A stretch of DNA of 64,000 nt from UBA1563 sp037440065 (GTDB lineage: Bacteria > Bacteroidota > Ignavibacteria > Ignavibacteriales > Ignavibacteriaceae): NCBI GenBank assembly GCA_037440065.1, contig JBBIUV010000015.1:186001-250000 (forward strand), in the 5' to 3' direction. Positions 27,329 to 35,239 of this stretch are shown here, piece after piece. The notes under the pieces are model-generated. The model searched no databases. It was not told the DNA's origin and worked only from the letters and a program-made list of their open reading frames with translations. The translations under genes were made by a program, and so were the position numbers. Within the stretch, counting starts at the first letter, position 1. Each line of letters opens with the position of its first letter.

Positions 27329-30106
27329 ATGGCTAAATCAAAAAAAACTCAGTATGTCTATTTCTTCGGCGGAAAGAAAGCCGATGGAAAAGCAGAAATG
27401 AAATCGTTGCTCGGCGGTAAAGGTGCTAACCTTGCAGAAATGGTGAACATCGGTTTGCCGGTTCCGGCTGGTTTTACAATTACCACCGAAGTTTGTACTC
27501 AATATTATGAGAACAAAAATACTTATCCGAAAGAATTAAAAGAGCAAGTGAAAAAAGCTCTTTCAAAAGTTGAAAACGAAATGAAAGCGACTTTCGGATC
27601 TTCTACAAATCCATTACTCGTTTCGGTTCGTTCCGGTGCACGCGCATCTATGCCGGGAATGATGGACACTATCCTCAATCTTGGTTTGAACGATACAACC
27701 GTTGCTGCGTTAATCAAGAAAACAAATAATCCTCGTTTCGTTTACGATTCATACAGAAGATTTGTTCAAATGTACGGCGATGTTGTACTTGGTTTGAAAC
27801 CTGTTGACAAACATGAACACGATCCATTTGAAGTAATTCTCGATGCAAAAAAAGAAAGTCGTGGAGTTAAACTCGATACCGAATTAACCGCCGATGATTT
27901 AAAAGAATTAGTTGCGGAATTCAAAGCAGAAATCAAAAAGAAAACCGGACATACTTTCCCGGAAAATCCCGAAGAACAACTCTGGGGCGCTGTTGGCGCA
28001 GTGTTCAGCTCATGGATGAACGATAGAGCTATCGTTTACAGAAAATTAAACAACATTCCTGAATCATGGGGAACTGCGGTTAACGTACAATCGATGGTGT
28101 TCGGAAATATGGGCGAAGACTCCGGAACTGGCGTTGCGTTTACACGTGATCCTGCTGCGGGAACAAATCTTTTCTATGGTGAATATCTTTTCAACGCGCA
28201 AGGTGAAGACGTAGTTGCCGGAACAAGAACCCCACTTCCTATTTCAGAATTGAAAAAAGATAATGCACGTCTTTATAAAGAACTTGATAACATCAGATTG
28301 AAACTTGAAAAACATTACAAAGATATGATGGACGTTGAGTTCACAATTCAACAAGGCAAATTGTGGATGCTTCAATGCCGTGTCGGTAAGAGAACCGGAT
28401 TTGCCGCCGTTAAAATGGCTGTTGATATGGTTAAAGAAAAGTTGATCGACAAAGAAGAAGCCCTTCTCCGTATCGAACCAAATCAGTTAAACCAATTGCT
28501 CAGACCTATTTTCGATTTGACTGAAAAGAAAAAAGCAATTGATGCCGGTAGATTATTAGCAAAAGGCTTGAACGCCGGTCCGGGTGCTGCATCAGGTAAA
28601 GTTGCTTTAAGCGCGCAGGACGCAGAAGAAATGGCTGCTAAAGGAGATAAAGTAATTCTCGTTCGTATTGAAACTTCTCCTGAAGACATTAAAGGAATGA
28701 ATGCTGCCGAAGGTATTTTAACTGCTCGCGGTGGAATGACCTCGCACGCAGCGCTTGTTGCACGCCAGATGGGTAAAGTCTGCGTTGCCGGCTGCGGTAC
28801 GTTGAAGATCGATTACAAAGAAAGAACCATTCGTGTTGAAAACAAAAACATCGTTGTAAAAGAAGGTGAATATCTTTCTATCGACGGTTCAACCGGAGAA
28901 GTTATTGAAGGAAAACTTGAAACAAAACCATCTGAAGTAATTCAAGTTCTTATTACTAAAACACTCAGTGCAAAAGATTCACCTGTATTTCAAACTTACA
29001 ACAGCTTGATGAACTGGGCAGATTCTTACAGAAGATTAGGAATCAGAACAAATGCAGATCAACCTGATCAAGCAGAAAACGCAATCGCTTTCGGAGCTGA
29101 AGGTATTGGACTTTGCCGTACCGAACATATGTTCTTCGGTGAAAATAAAATTCTTTCAATGAGAAAAATGATCCTCTCAGATTCTCTCGAAGCAAGAAAA
29201 GCTGCACTTGCTGAACTTCTTCCTTATCAAAGAGAAGACTTTAAGGGAATCTTTAAAGCGATGAAAGGTTATCCTGTAACGGTTAGAACACTTGATCCGC
29301 CGCTTCATGAATTCTTGCCCCATACCGATGCTGAAATCAAAGAACTCTCAGAAGCATTAAAAGTAAGCGTTAAAAAGATCAACGAAAAAATGGCAAGCTT
29401 ACATGAGTTCAATCCGATGCTTGGATTTAGAGGATGCCGACTTGGAATTCTCTATCCTGAAATTACCGAAATGCAAGCACGAGCAATCTTTGAGGCCGCT
29501 GCTGAAGCTATGAAAGAAGGTTTCAAAGTAAAACCTGAAATCATGATTCCTTTGGTAAGCACCGTAAAAGAATTAAGAATTCAAGAAGACATCGTACGCA
29601 GAGTTGCTTCAGAAGTTATGGCAGAAAAGAAAGTGAAGATCAACTACCTGGTTGGAACAATGATCGAATTACCGCGCGCTGCTTTAGTTGCAGATAAAAT
29701 TGCTGAACGCGCAGAATTCTTCAGCTTCGGTACAAACGATTTAACCCAAACAACATTTGGTTTATCCCGTGATGACGCCGGAAAATTCCTACCGTTGTAT
29801 GTTGAAAAAGAAATTCTCCCGGTTGATCCTTTCGAAGCGCTTGATCAAGAAGGTGTTGGTCAATTGTTGGAGATCGGAACACAAAGAGGAAGAAGCACAC
29901 GCCCTGATCTTAAAGTAGGTATTTGCGGAGAACATGGCGGCGAACCTTCTTCAGTAGAATTCTGTCACAGAACCGGATTGAACTACGTAAGCTGTTCACC
30001 GTTCCGTGTACCAATCGCTCGTTTGGCTGCTGCCCGCGCGGTTGTTCAAGAATTGCATGGCAAAAAGAAAAAGAACCATAAGAAAAAAGGTTCAAAGAAA
30101 AAGTAA
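27329..30106 (+). CDS. ppdK: Pyruvate, phosphate dikinase
   Basis: The 925-residue enzyme interconverts pyruvate, ATP and Pi with PEP, AMP and PPi. The ATP-grasp domain is at about 1-350 (LGGKGANLAEM, SVRSGARASMPGMMDTILNL); the phosphohistidine swivel domain holds GGMTSHAALVARQMG near 465-485; the C-terminal PEP-utilising TIM barrel has the GTNDLTQTTFGLSRDD and GICGEHGGEPSSVEF motifs with the catalytic cysteine replaced by context as in the family. A run of Lys residues forms the last 14 residues, beyond the usual end. AGGAG ten bases before the ATG is a good ribosome site. Codon use here is cleaner (many AAA/GAA) than in the neighbours, as expected of a well-expressed enzyme. Confidence 0.97.
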   Translation: MAKSKKTQYVYFFGGKKADGKAEMKSLLGGKGANLAEMVNIGLPVPAGFTITTEVCTQYYENKNTYPKELKEQVKKALSKVENEMKATFGSSTNPLLVSVRSGARASMPGMMDTILNLGLNDTTVAALIKKTNNPRFVYDSYRRFVQMYGDVVLGLKPVDKHEHDPFEVILDAKKESRGVKLDTELTADDLKELVAEFKAEIKKKTGHTFPENPEEQLWGAVGAVFSSWMNDRAIVYRKLNNIPESWGTAVNVQSMVFGNMGEDSGTGVAFTRDPAAGTNLFYGEYLFNAQGEDVVAGTRTPLPISELKKDNARLYKELDNIRLKLEKHYKDMMDVEFTIQQGKLWMLQCRVGKRTGFAAVKMAVDMVKEKLIDKEEALLRIEPNQLNQLLRPIFDLTEKKKAIDAGRLLAKGLNAGPGAASGKVALSAQDAEEMAAKGDKVILVRIETSPEDIKGMNAAEGILTARGGMTSHAALVARQMGKVCVAGCGTLKIDYKERTIRVENKNIVVKEGEYLSIDGSTGEVIEGKLETKPSEVIQVLITKTLSAKDSPVFQTYNSLMNWADSYRRLGIRTNADQPDQAENAIAFGAEGIGLCRTEHMFFGENKILSMRKMILSDSLEARKAALAELLPYQREDFKGIFKAMKGYPVTVRTLDPPLHEFLPHTDAEIKELSEALKVSVKKINEKMASLHEFNPMLGFRGCRLGILYPEITEMQARAIFEAAAEAMKEGFKVKPEIMIPLVSTVKELRIQEDIVRRVASEVMAEKKVKINYLVGTMIELPRAALVADKIAERAEFFSFGTNDLTQTTFGLSRDDAGKFLPLYVEKEILPVDPFEALDQEGVGQLLEIGTQRGRSTRPDLKVGICGEHGGEPSSVEFCHRTGLNYVSCSPFRVPIARLAAARAVVQELHGKKKKNHKKKGSKKK

Positions 30107-30130
30107 TTCCGCTTAAGCGGGACTTTATGA

Positions 30131-30165
30131 GAGCGGGAATATTTTTACAATAAATATTCCTGCTC
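30131..30165 (+). terminator. Long hairpin between ppdK and queA
   Basis: GAGCGGGAATATTT (30131-30144) pairs with AAATATTCCTGCTC (30152-30165) with one wobble pair. A separate perfect 12-base palindrome, CCGCTTAAGCGG, occupies 30109-30120 just after the ppdK stop. There is no long T run, so it could be a weak terminator or an mRNA-end stabiliser for ppdK. Confidence 0.5.
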
Positions 30166-30194
30166 AGTATATCAAATTAACAAGGTTAAAGAAA

Positions 30195-31226
30195 ATGAAG
30201 TTATCAGAGTTTAGTTATAATTTACCGAAAACGAGCATAGCAAAATATCCTGTACATCCGCGGGACAAAGCACAAATGATGGTGTTAAATCGCGAAACGC
30301 AAACCATTGAAGAAACAACTTTTTCTCATTTAGTTGACTATATGGAAGAGGGAGACGTTCTTGTTTTAAACGACACGCGCGTTATTCAGGCTCGTTTGTA
30401 CGGCAAAAAAGAAAAAACAAATGCTAAAATTGAAGTGTTCCTTCTCCGCGAATTAAATACGAAGGAATGGATCTGGGATGTTATTGTTGATCCGGCGCGC
30501 AAAGTTAGAATCGGAAACAAAATTTATTTTGACGACGATCTCTTCTGCGAAGTTATTGATAACACTACGTCGCGCGGAAGAACCGTTCGTTTTAACAGAC
30601 CCGATGTATTTAAATCGATTGAAAAAATCGGACACACTCCGCTTCCTCCATACATTAAACGCGAACCGGAAAAAGCCGATAAAGAAGATTATCAAACCGT
30701 TTATGCAAAAACAGACGGCTCCGTTGCCGCTCCAACTGCAGGTCTCCACTTTACAACCAAACTTCTGGAGAAGATCAAAAACAAAGGTGTTGATATCGTT
30801 CCCGTTTTACTTCATATCGGATTAGGAACGTTTCAGCCGGTTGAAGTTGAAGACTTAACAAAGCACCGTATGCATTCGGAATATTTTGAAGTTCCGTTAA
30901 GCACCGCCGAGCACATTAACAAAGCGAAGAAGAATCGTAAAAATGTATTTGTAGTCGGTACAAGCGCCGTTCGTGCGTTGGAAAGTAGCGTTACTGCCGA
31001 TGGATATGCCCGCGCAAATAAAGGGTGGACGGACAAGTTCATCTATCCTCCGTACGATTTTCAGATCGGAACAAGATTGATCACAAATTTCCATTATCCC
31101 GAATCGACTTTAATGATGTTAGTAAGCGCGTTTGGCGAAACGGAGTTTGTATTGAAAGCATACAAAAAGGCTTTAAAAGATCATTACCGTTTCCTCAGTT
31201 ACGGCGATGCAATGTTGATCATCTAA
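30195..31226 (+). CDS. queA: tRNA preQ1-34 S-adenosylmethionine ribosyltransferase-isomerase
   Basis: The 343-residue enzyme transfers the ribosyl part of SAM to 7-aminomethyl-7-deazaguanine in tRNA, the step before queuosine. It has the QueA hallmarks: N-terminal FSYNLPKTSIAKYPVHPRD, the LNDTRVIQARLYG block, KTDGSVAAPTAGLHFT and the C-terminal NFHYPESTLMMLVSAFG. Length and ends match the family. The start follows AAGGTTAAAGAAA. The remaining queuosine genes are not in the window. The hairpin at 31259-31292 lies 33 bases after its stop. Confidence 0.97.
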   Translation: MKLSEFSYNLPKTSIAKYPVHPRDKAQMMVLNRETQTIEETTFSHLVDYMEEGDVLVLNDTRVIQARLYGKKEKTNAKIEVFLLRELNTKEWIWDVIVDPARKVRIGNKIYFDDDLFCEVIDNTTSRGRTVRFNRPDVFKSIEKIGHTPLPPYIKREPEKADKEDYQTVYAKTDGSVAAPTAGLHFTTKLLEKIKNKGVDIVPVLLHIGLGTFQPVEVEDLTKHRMHSEYFEVPLSTAEHINKAKKNRKNVFVVGTSAVRALESSVTADGYARANKGWTDKFIYPPYDFQIGTRLITNFHYPESTLMMLVSAFGETEFVLKAYKKALKDHYRFLSYGDAMLII

Positions 31227-31258
31227 AAGAAGAGAGTTTTAAGATAAAATCCAAACAT

Positions 31259-31292
31259 CAAAACACAAATTTCAACCGGAATTTGTGTTTTG
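31259..31292 (+). repeat. Perfect-stem hairpin between queA and ispD
   Basis: CAAAACACAAATT (31259-31271) pairs with AATTTGTGTTTTG (31280-31292), extended by one wobble and one C-G pair into the loop. It is followed by TGTTTTGG, not a T run. It may end queA transcription or belong to a dispersed intergenic repeat family, which cannot be told from one copy. Confidence 0.45.
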
Positions 31293-31329
31293 TGTTTTGG
31301 AATTTCCAAACAATAATTCAGTAGCCACT

Positions 31330-32025
31330 ATGTCACTTCCAAAATCAACTATAAAAAGAGTTGTCATCATTCCCGCTGCCGGAATTGGAAAAAGATTCGG
31401 CGGAACCACACCGAAGCAATTTCTAAAAATCAACGGAAAAGAAATTCTCGCGTACACACTGGAAGTTTTTCAAAAAGCAAAAAAGGTTGATGAGATTATT
31501 GTTGCGGCAAGTAAAGAAGAATTTCCCCGCATACAAAGACTGCAAAAAAAATATAAACTGACAAAACTTACCCTTATTGTTGAAGGGGGAAAAGAAAGGC
31601 AAGACTCGGTTTACAACGCGCTTGTTATGGCAGACCTAAACGATAACGATCTTGTAATTGTGCATGATGCCGCGCGTCCGTTACTGCCGGAAAAAGTTTT
31701 AGCCAATGCGATCAGTTGCGCAGAAAAAAACGGCAACGCGCTTGTTTGTTTACAGGCAAAAGATACGCTCTTAAAAAAGACTAACAGAGAGCATACCTAC
31801 CTTAACCGCTTACAAGTTTACTACGTACAAACACCGCAAATCTTCCGTTATAACCAGTTGCTTTCAGCTTTTGAAAAAGCAAAGAAAGAAAAGTTTGTTG
31901 GAACGGATGAATCAATGCTCGTCGAAAGAACCAAAAAGAAAATCCATCTCTCCGAAGGCTCACCGCTCAATTTTAAAATTACCACTAAAGATGATTTTGA
32001 AATGGTGAAAAGGATTTTGAAGTAG
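31330..32025 (+). CDS. ispD: 2-C-methyl-D-erythritol 4-phosphate cytidylyltransferase
   Basis: Start set at ATG 31330 (MSLPKSTIKRVVIIPAAG); the upstream in-frame region lies in the queA hairpin. The 231-residue product has the IspD nucleotide motif AAGIGKRFGGTTPKQF and the VHDAARPLLP and GTDESMLVE segments. It transfers CMP to methylerythritol phosphate, the third step of the MEP isoprenoid pathway. The family is usually found as IspD or IspDF; no ispF is fused or adjacent. Downstream is a gene-poor stretch. Confidence 0.93.
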   Translation: MSLPKSTIKRVVIIPAAGIGKRFGGTTPKQFLKINGKEILAYTLEVFQKAKKVDEIIVAASKEEFPRIQRLQKKYKLTKLTLIVEGGKERQDSVYNALVMADLNDNDLVIVHDAARPLLPEKVLANAISCAEKNGNALVCLQAKDTLLKKTNREHTYLNRLQVYYVQTPQIFRYNQLLSAFEKAKKEKFVGTDESMLVERTKKKIHLSEGSPLNFKITTKDDFEMVKRILK

Positions 32026-32494
32026 GCGCAGACAATAGAGGAGTTGATAAATAATTTTAAAAAGTTCTAGTATATCTCCTCATTTATTTGATTAAATCGC
32101 ATAAAAATTTATTTTGTATTAGTTTATTGTGAGTTCAAATTGAGTATTGCGGTTTACACTGTAGCAGGTGTTCTTAATTCATTATTTCAAAAGCAATTCA
32201 CTCAAGATCAGCACTTTTTGTTCCGGATTGTATCATTTTCGTTTTTTCAATTTTTGAATCTCCTTTTTTACCTTAGGTAAATTTATGAAATTCCTTTTCC
32301 ATTTGAAGAATTATAAAAGACCAATCGAAACAAATAGACATGGGGGAAGTATCGAATTTTGACAATGGTCCTTTATATATTGCAAAAGTGCTTTATAAAA
32401 CAAATGAAACTTTTTATTATAGAGATTATGGAGCTGTTCATTATTCTGATTATGCTGGTGCAACTAAATCTATAAACAATTAGATAATTTTATT
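32026..32494 (+). other. Intergenic stretch with a possible gene remnant
   Basis: No intact gene is seen. Two short plus-strand reading frames overlap: 32285-32362 (begins MKFLFHLKNYKRPIETN) and 32340-32483 (47 residues, ending YRDYGAVHYSDYAGATKSIN). The second reads like the tail of a real protein, with aromatic spacing and no low complexity, and stops 11 bases before the propeller lipoprotein gene. The first 250 bases are AT-rich and featureless. Confidence 0.4.
32340..32483 (+). pseudogene. Possible C-terminal gene fragment
   Basis: A 47-residue frame starting at ATG 32340 (MGEVSNFDNGPLYIAKVLYK) and stopping at 32483. It has no ribosome site. The amino-acid composition is protein-like and its end abuts the start of the next gene, which is what a decayed upstream gene would leave. 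It may also be a chance frame. Confidence 0.25.
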
Positions 32495-33529
32495 ATGAAA
32501 AAAATATTTTTCTTACTACTTTTTCTAGAAATAACAATTATTTCTTGCAAAGATGATCCGGTTACTAAACCGCCGCAACCAATACCGATAGATTCTACTT
32601 CACATAAATTTGTTTGGGAGGTTGATACACTTGGTATCTGGCAAAGTACTGCTGCTTCAGTTTGGTTCCAGGATACAAACAATATTTGGGTAGCCGGTTT
32701 TTTTACCTTGTCTGATTCCACCGGTTCAAACATAGGTCATTGGGATGGCAAGTCTTGGAATTTTTATGGTACGTGGGATTTGGATCTGTTTGACATTTTT
32801 GGATTCAGTAATTCAAATATCTGGGCGGTGGGTTTTTGGCATTCCGGCGCTCGAATTGTTCATTGGGATGGGACTAAATGGACAGAGAATAAATTAACTA
32901 ACATAAAACGGTTAAATGCTGTTTGGGGTGCTAAACCAAATAGTATTTATGCAGTAGGAGTTGATGGGACAATAGCTCATTATAACGGTACATCATGGAT
33001 TAGTATGACTAGTGGAACTCAAATACATTTAACAAATATTTGGGGTACTTCAGATAAAGATATTTATGCAGTCGGGGGCGATGATTCCAACGGATTCGGT
33101 GTTCTCCTTCGTTATGATGGGATAAAATGGAATAAAATTTATGAAAGGTTTAATCAACCTGGTATTCCTTCAGGTTATACAGGGGCAATCTGGGGTTCAA
33201 ATGGTATTTATTATCTAACTTCTTCAGGCGGCCAATTTTCTGGAAGCGATACAAACTGGACAACAATTTATCCTCCGACGGAACACACCCGTATGGAATC
33301 TTTACATGGCAGTTCAATAGATAATTTTTTTATTGTCGGCCATTTCGGTTCTATTATTCATTGGAATGGGAAATCATGGTATAAATACCCGGAATTATTT
33401 AGAAAGCCTGGAGGAGATTTATTAAAGGATGTATGGTACAATAATAACAATATAGTTGTTGTTGGTACATCAGAAGACGGCAGTGGTATTGTTTACCGCG
33501 GTAAAAGAATCAATTTAAAAAGGAATTAA
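32495..33529 (+). CDS. Lipoprotein with seven-fold WG/AVG propeller repeats
   Basis: The 344-residue product has a lipoprotein signal with lipobox IISC at residue 18, followed by a Pro-rich linker (DDPVTKPPQPIPID). The rest repeats about every 38-42 residues: a WG or FG start, N-I-x-A-V-G, then G-x-I-x-H-W/Y-D/N-G-x-x-W. Examples are FSNSNIWAVGFWHSGA, AKPNSIYAVGVDGTIAHYNG, TSDKDIYAVGGDDSNG and SSIDNFFIVGHFGSIIHWNG. I count about seven copies, fitting a seven-bladed beta-propeller facing the periplasm or cell surface. The ligand is unknown. It stands alone in a gene-poor region, followed by a truncated secreted protein frame. Confidence 0.72.
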   Translation: MKKIFFLLLFLEITIISCKDDPVTKPPQPIPIDSTSHKFVWEVDTLGIWQSTAASVWFQDTNNIWVAGFFTLSDSTGSNIGHWDGKSWNFYGTWDLDLFDIFGFSNSNIWAVGFWHSGARIVHWDGTKWTENKLTNIKRLNAVWGAKPNSIYAVGVDGTIAHYNGTSWISMTSGTQIHLTNIWGTSDKDIYAVGGDDSNGFGVLLRYDGIKWNKIYERFNQPGIPSGYTGAIWGSNGIYYLTSSGGQFSGSDTNWTTIYPPTEHTRMESLHGSSIDNFFIVGHFGSIIHWNGKSWYKYPELFRKPGGDLLKDVWYNNNNIVVVGTSEDGSGIVYRGKRINLKRN

Positions 33530-33533
33530 AAAT

Positions 33534-33731
33534 ATGAAAATCCATTTTAAAATATTCTGCATTATATTTTTTAGGCTCTTCTATAGAGTTAATACTAATG
33601 CACAAACCGGAAACTACGATTTAACAGTTAGAATTACGGAAGGAGATATTAATAATATATTAGCTACATTAATCGACGCGAGGGGGGTCCTTCCGATGTG
33701 GGGTAATTCAGTTAAAGTAGGGTTTTATTGA
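33534..33731 (+). pseudogene. Truncated secreted protein, N-terminal fragment
   Basis: The 65-residue frame has a signal peptide (IFCIIFFRLFYRVNTNAQ) and a mature start (TGNYDLTVRITEGDINNILA) that looks like the first domain of a longer exported protein, but stops at once. In the +1 frame the reading continues (VGFIDGSNSVKGNRISKN) for about 17 more residues, suggesting a frameshift and then loss of the rest. It begins 5 bases after the propeller gene and may once have been cotranscribed with it. It could instead be a genuine small secreted protein. Confidence 0.5.
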
Positions 33732-33782
33732 TGGTTCTAATTCGGTAAAGGGAAATAGAATATCGAAAAATTGACATTCGGC

Positions 33783-33930
33783 AGTTGGTAGTTGGGAATA
33801 TGGGGAGGGAATATATATTTCATTCGTTCTCATTCAGTCATTCAATCCCATTCATCCATTCGTGTTTAGGAACATCACTTCCGGCAAAATGTTCTCGACA
33901 TCCTGACTTCAACCCACCCAACTACCAACT
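33783..33930. repeat. 148-base element with 14-base terminal inverted repeats
   Basis: AGTTGGTAGTTGGG (33783-33796) and CCCAACTACCAACT (33917-33930) are perfect inverted copies. Between them lie five CATTC units at 33821, 33831, 33839, 33849 and 33857. There is no reading frame inside. This is the size and shape of a MITE-like or REP-like intergenic element; no duplication of target bases is obvious at its ends. Confidence 0.5.
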
Positions 33931-34022
33931 ACAAAAAACCCCCATTTCTGGATATTAATACATCTTCTTGCCGGATAATTCCACTATTTGCAAAATTTCT
34001 GTAATTATATGCTTCTTTGGGC

Positions 34023-34053
34023 TTGACAAATATCCGCTCCTTCCTTAGATTTG
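34023..34053 (+). promoter_or_regulatory. argC operon promoter
   Basis: TTGACA (34023-34028) and TAGATT (34046-34051) are exactly 17 bases apart, and the -10 reads on as TAGATTTG, matching the TAnnTTTG form seen at rpsT. Transcription should start near 34059, leaving a 146-base leader before argC. Confidence 0.7.
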
Positions 34054-34067
34054 AATCAAAATTCTAT
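34050..34067 (+). promoter_or_regulatory. Probable ArgR operator (ARG box)
   Basis: The 18 bases contain TGAAT-N4-ATTCT, nine of ten positions of the paired half-sites TGAAT and ATTCA of the classical ARG box. They overlap the -10 element and the predicted transcription start, the usual repressing position. The adjacent bases 34068-34080 could be a weak second box. The operon itself encodes ArgR at 38428-38895, so autoregulation by arginine is likely. Confidence 0.6.
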
Positions 34068-34204
34068 TAAATTTTTCAAGATGAAATTAAACATAACAAC
34101 CCCGATATTTTCGTTAAGTTTTCCGCGTCCCCGCAGGGGACATTAATACTTCTCTGCGCATTTCCATCTTTTTCTTTTTTTTAAATTTTTAATAGGACTT
34201 TAAA

Positions 34205-35239
34205 ATGATCTCAATCGGTATTCTTGGCGGAACCGGCTACACCGGAAAAAAACTTATCCAATTTTGCAGCAATCATCCTTTTGTAAAGGACTTTGATGTC
34301 TATGCAAACACCACCGCAAACGAAAATCTCTCAACTCTCTTTCCCGATATCGAAGGTTTGGTCGAAGACAAAAAAGTTCTTCCGGCTAAGGAAGTTTCTT
34401 TCGACCACGATCTTTATTTTTTAACTCTCCCGCACGGAGAAGCGTTGAACTTTGTCCCGGCTTTGATCAGCAAAGGGAAAAAAGTTATCGATCTCGGCGG
34501 AGATTACCGGTTGGATTTTGAAGAACTCTACATGCAATGGTATCATCTTCAGCATTCGTCTTCCTATTTATTAAAATCTAAAGTTTACGGTCTGGCGGAT
34601 TTTTCTGAAACCGAATACACAGACGCGCAATTGATCGCAAATCCTGGATGTTACCCCACGGCAGTTTTACTTGCGCTGCTTCCTTTAGTTAAAAATTTTG
34701 GAGAAGAGATCATCAGCGTAAGTTGTTCAGCATATTCGGGAACCAGCGGCGCGGGAAAATCACCTAAAACTGAAATGCTACTTTCCGAGATGGACGGAAA
34801 TGTTAAAGCGTACAACGTAAACACTCACAGACACGAACCGGAAATTTTACAGACATTATATAAAAATGGATTTCATTCACCATTTGCTTTTACAACTCAT
34901 TTGCTTCCGGTTGCAGTCGGTATTTATGCAACAAGTTTTATACATTTAAAAGAGAATGTTGATGAAGCTTCACTCGTAAAACTTTATAAAGAAGCGTACG
35001 GAGAGAGTCCCTTTGTGCGGATAAGGAACACGCCGCCGGAATTAAAGTGGGTGATCAATTCAAATTTTTGTGATATTAATATTTCGGTAAAAGAAAAGAA
35101 AGTAGTCATTACTTCCGCAATCGATAATCTTGTTAAAGGAGCCGCCGGTCAAGCGATCCAGAACATGAACAAACTTTACGGATGGGATGAATCGCTCGGT
35201 ATTTTGCAGAAGGAGGTTAAACATGCAGCACTTTCATAA
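34205..35239 (+). CDS. argC: N-acetyl-gamma-glutamyl-phosphate reductase
   Basis: The 344-residue enzyme reduces N-acetylglutamyl phosphate with NADPH in arginine synthesis. It has the N-terminal Rossmann site GILGGTGYTGKKLI, the catalytic cysteine in NPGCYPTAVLLAL (about residue 150) and the conserved HRHEPEI with the active-site His. AGGACTTTAAA precedes the ATG. Its last 17 bases overlap the argJ start, so the genes are coupled. First gene of argCJBDRGH. Confidence 0.97.
   Translation: MISIGILGGTGYTGKKLIQFCSNHPFVKDFDVYANTTANENLSTLFPDIEGLVEDKKVLPAKEVSFDHDLYFLTLPHGEALNFVPALISKGKKVIDLGGDYRLDFEELYMQWYHLQHSSSYLLKSKVYGLADFSETEYTDAQLIANPGCYPTAVLLALLPLVKNFGEEIISVSCSAYSGTSGAGKSPKTEMLLSEMDGNVKAYNVNTHRHEPEILQTLYKNGFHSPFAFTTHLLPVAVGIYATSFIHLKENVDEASLVKLYKEAYGESPFVRIRNTPPELKWVINSNFCDINISVKEKKVVITSAIDNLVKGAAGQAIQNMNKLYGWDESLGILQKEVKHAALS

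Larger units (their letters stand above)
33732..34204 (+). other. Intergenic region with repeats and the arg operon leader
   Basis: The left part holds a 148-base element bounded by inverted repeats (33783-33930) and a run of CATTC motifs. The right part holds the argC promoter and operator (34023-34067) and a 15-base palindromic hairpin GTCCCC-GCA-GGGGAC (34127-34141) in the leader, 63 bases before the argC ATG. No coding frame of interest is seen. Confidence 0.6.

Noticed and set aside
31285..31329. N-terminal extension of ispD
   Set aside because: Those bases belong to the hairpin after queA and encode residues not typical of IspD.
33127..33529. Glycosyltransferase domain in the propeller lipoprotein
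   Set aside because: Repeated W-G and A-V-G phrases fit a beta-propeller, and there is no nucleotide-sugar site.
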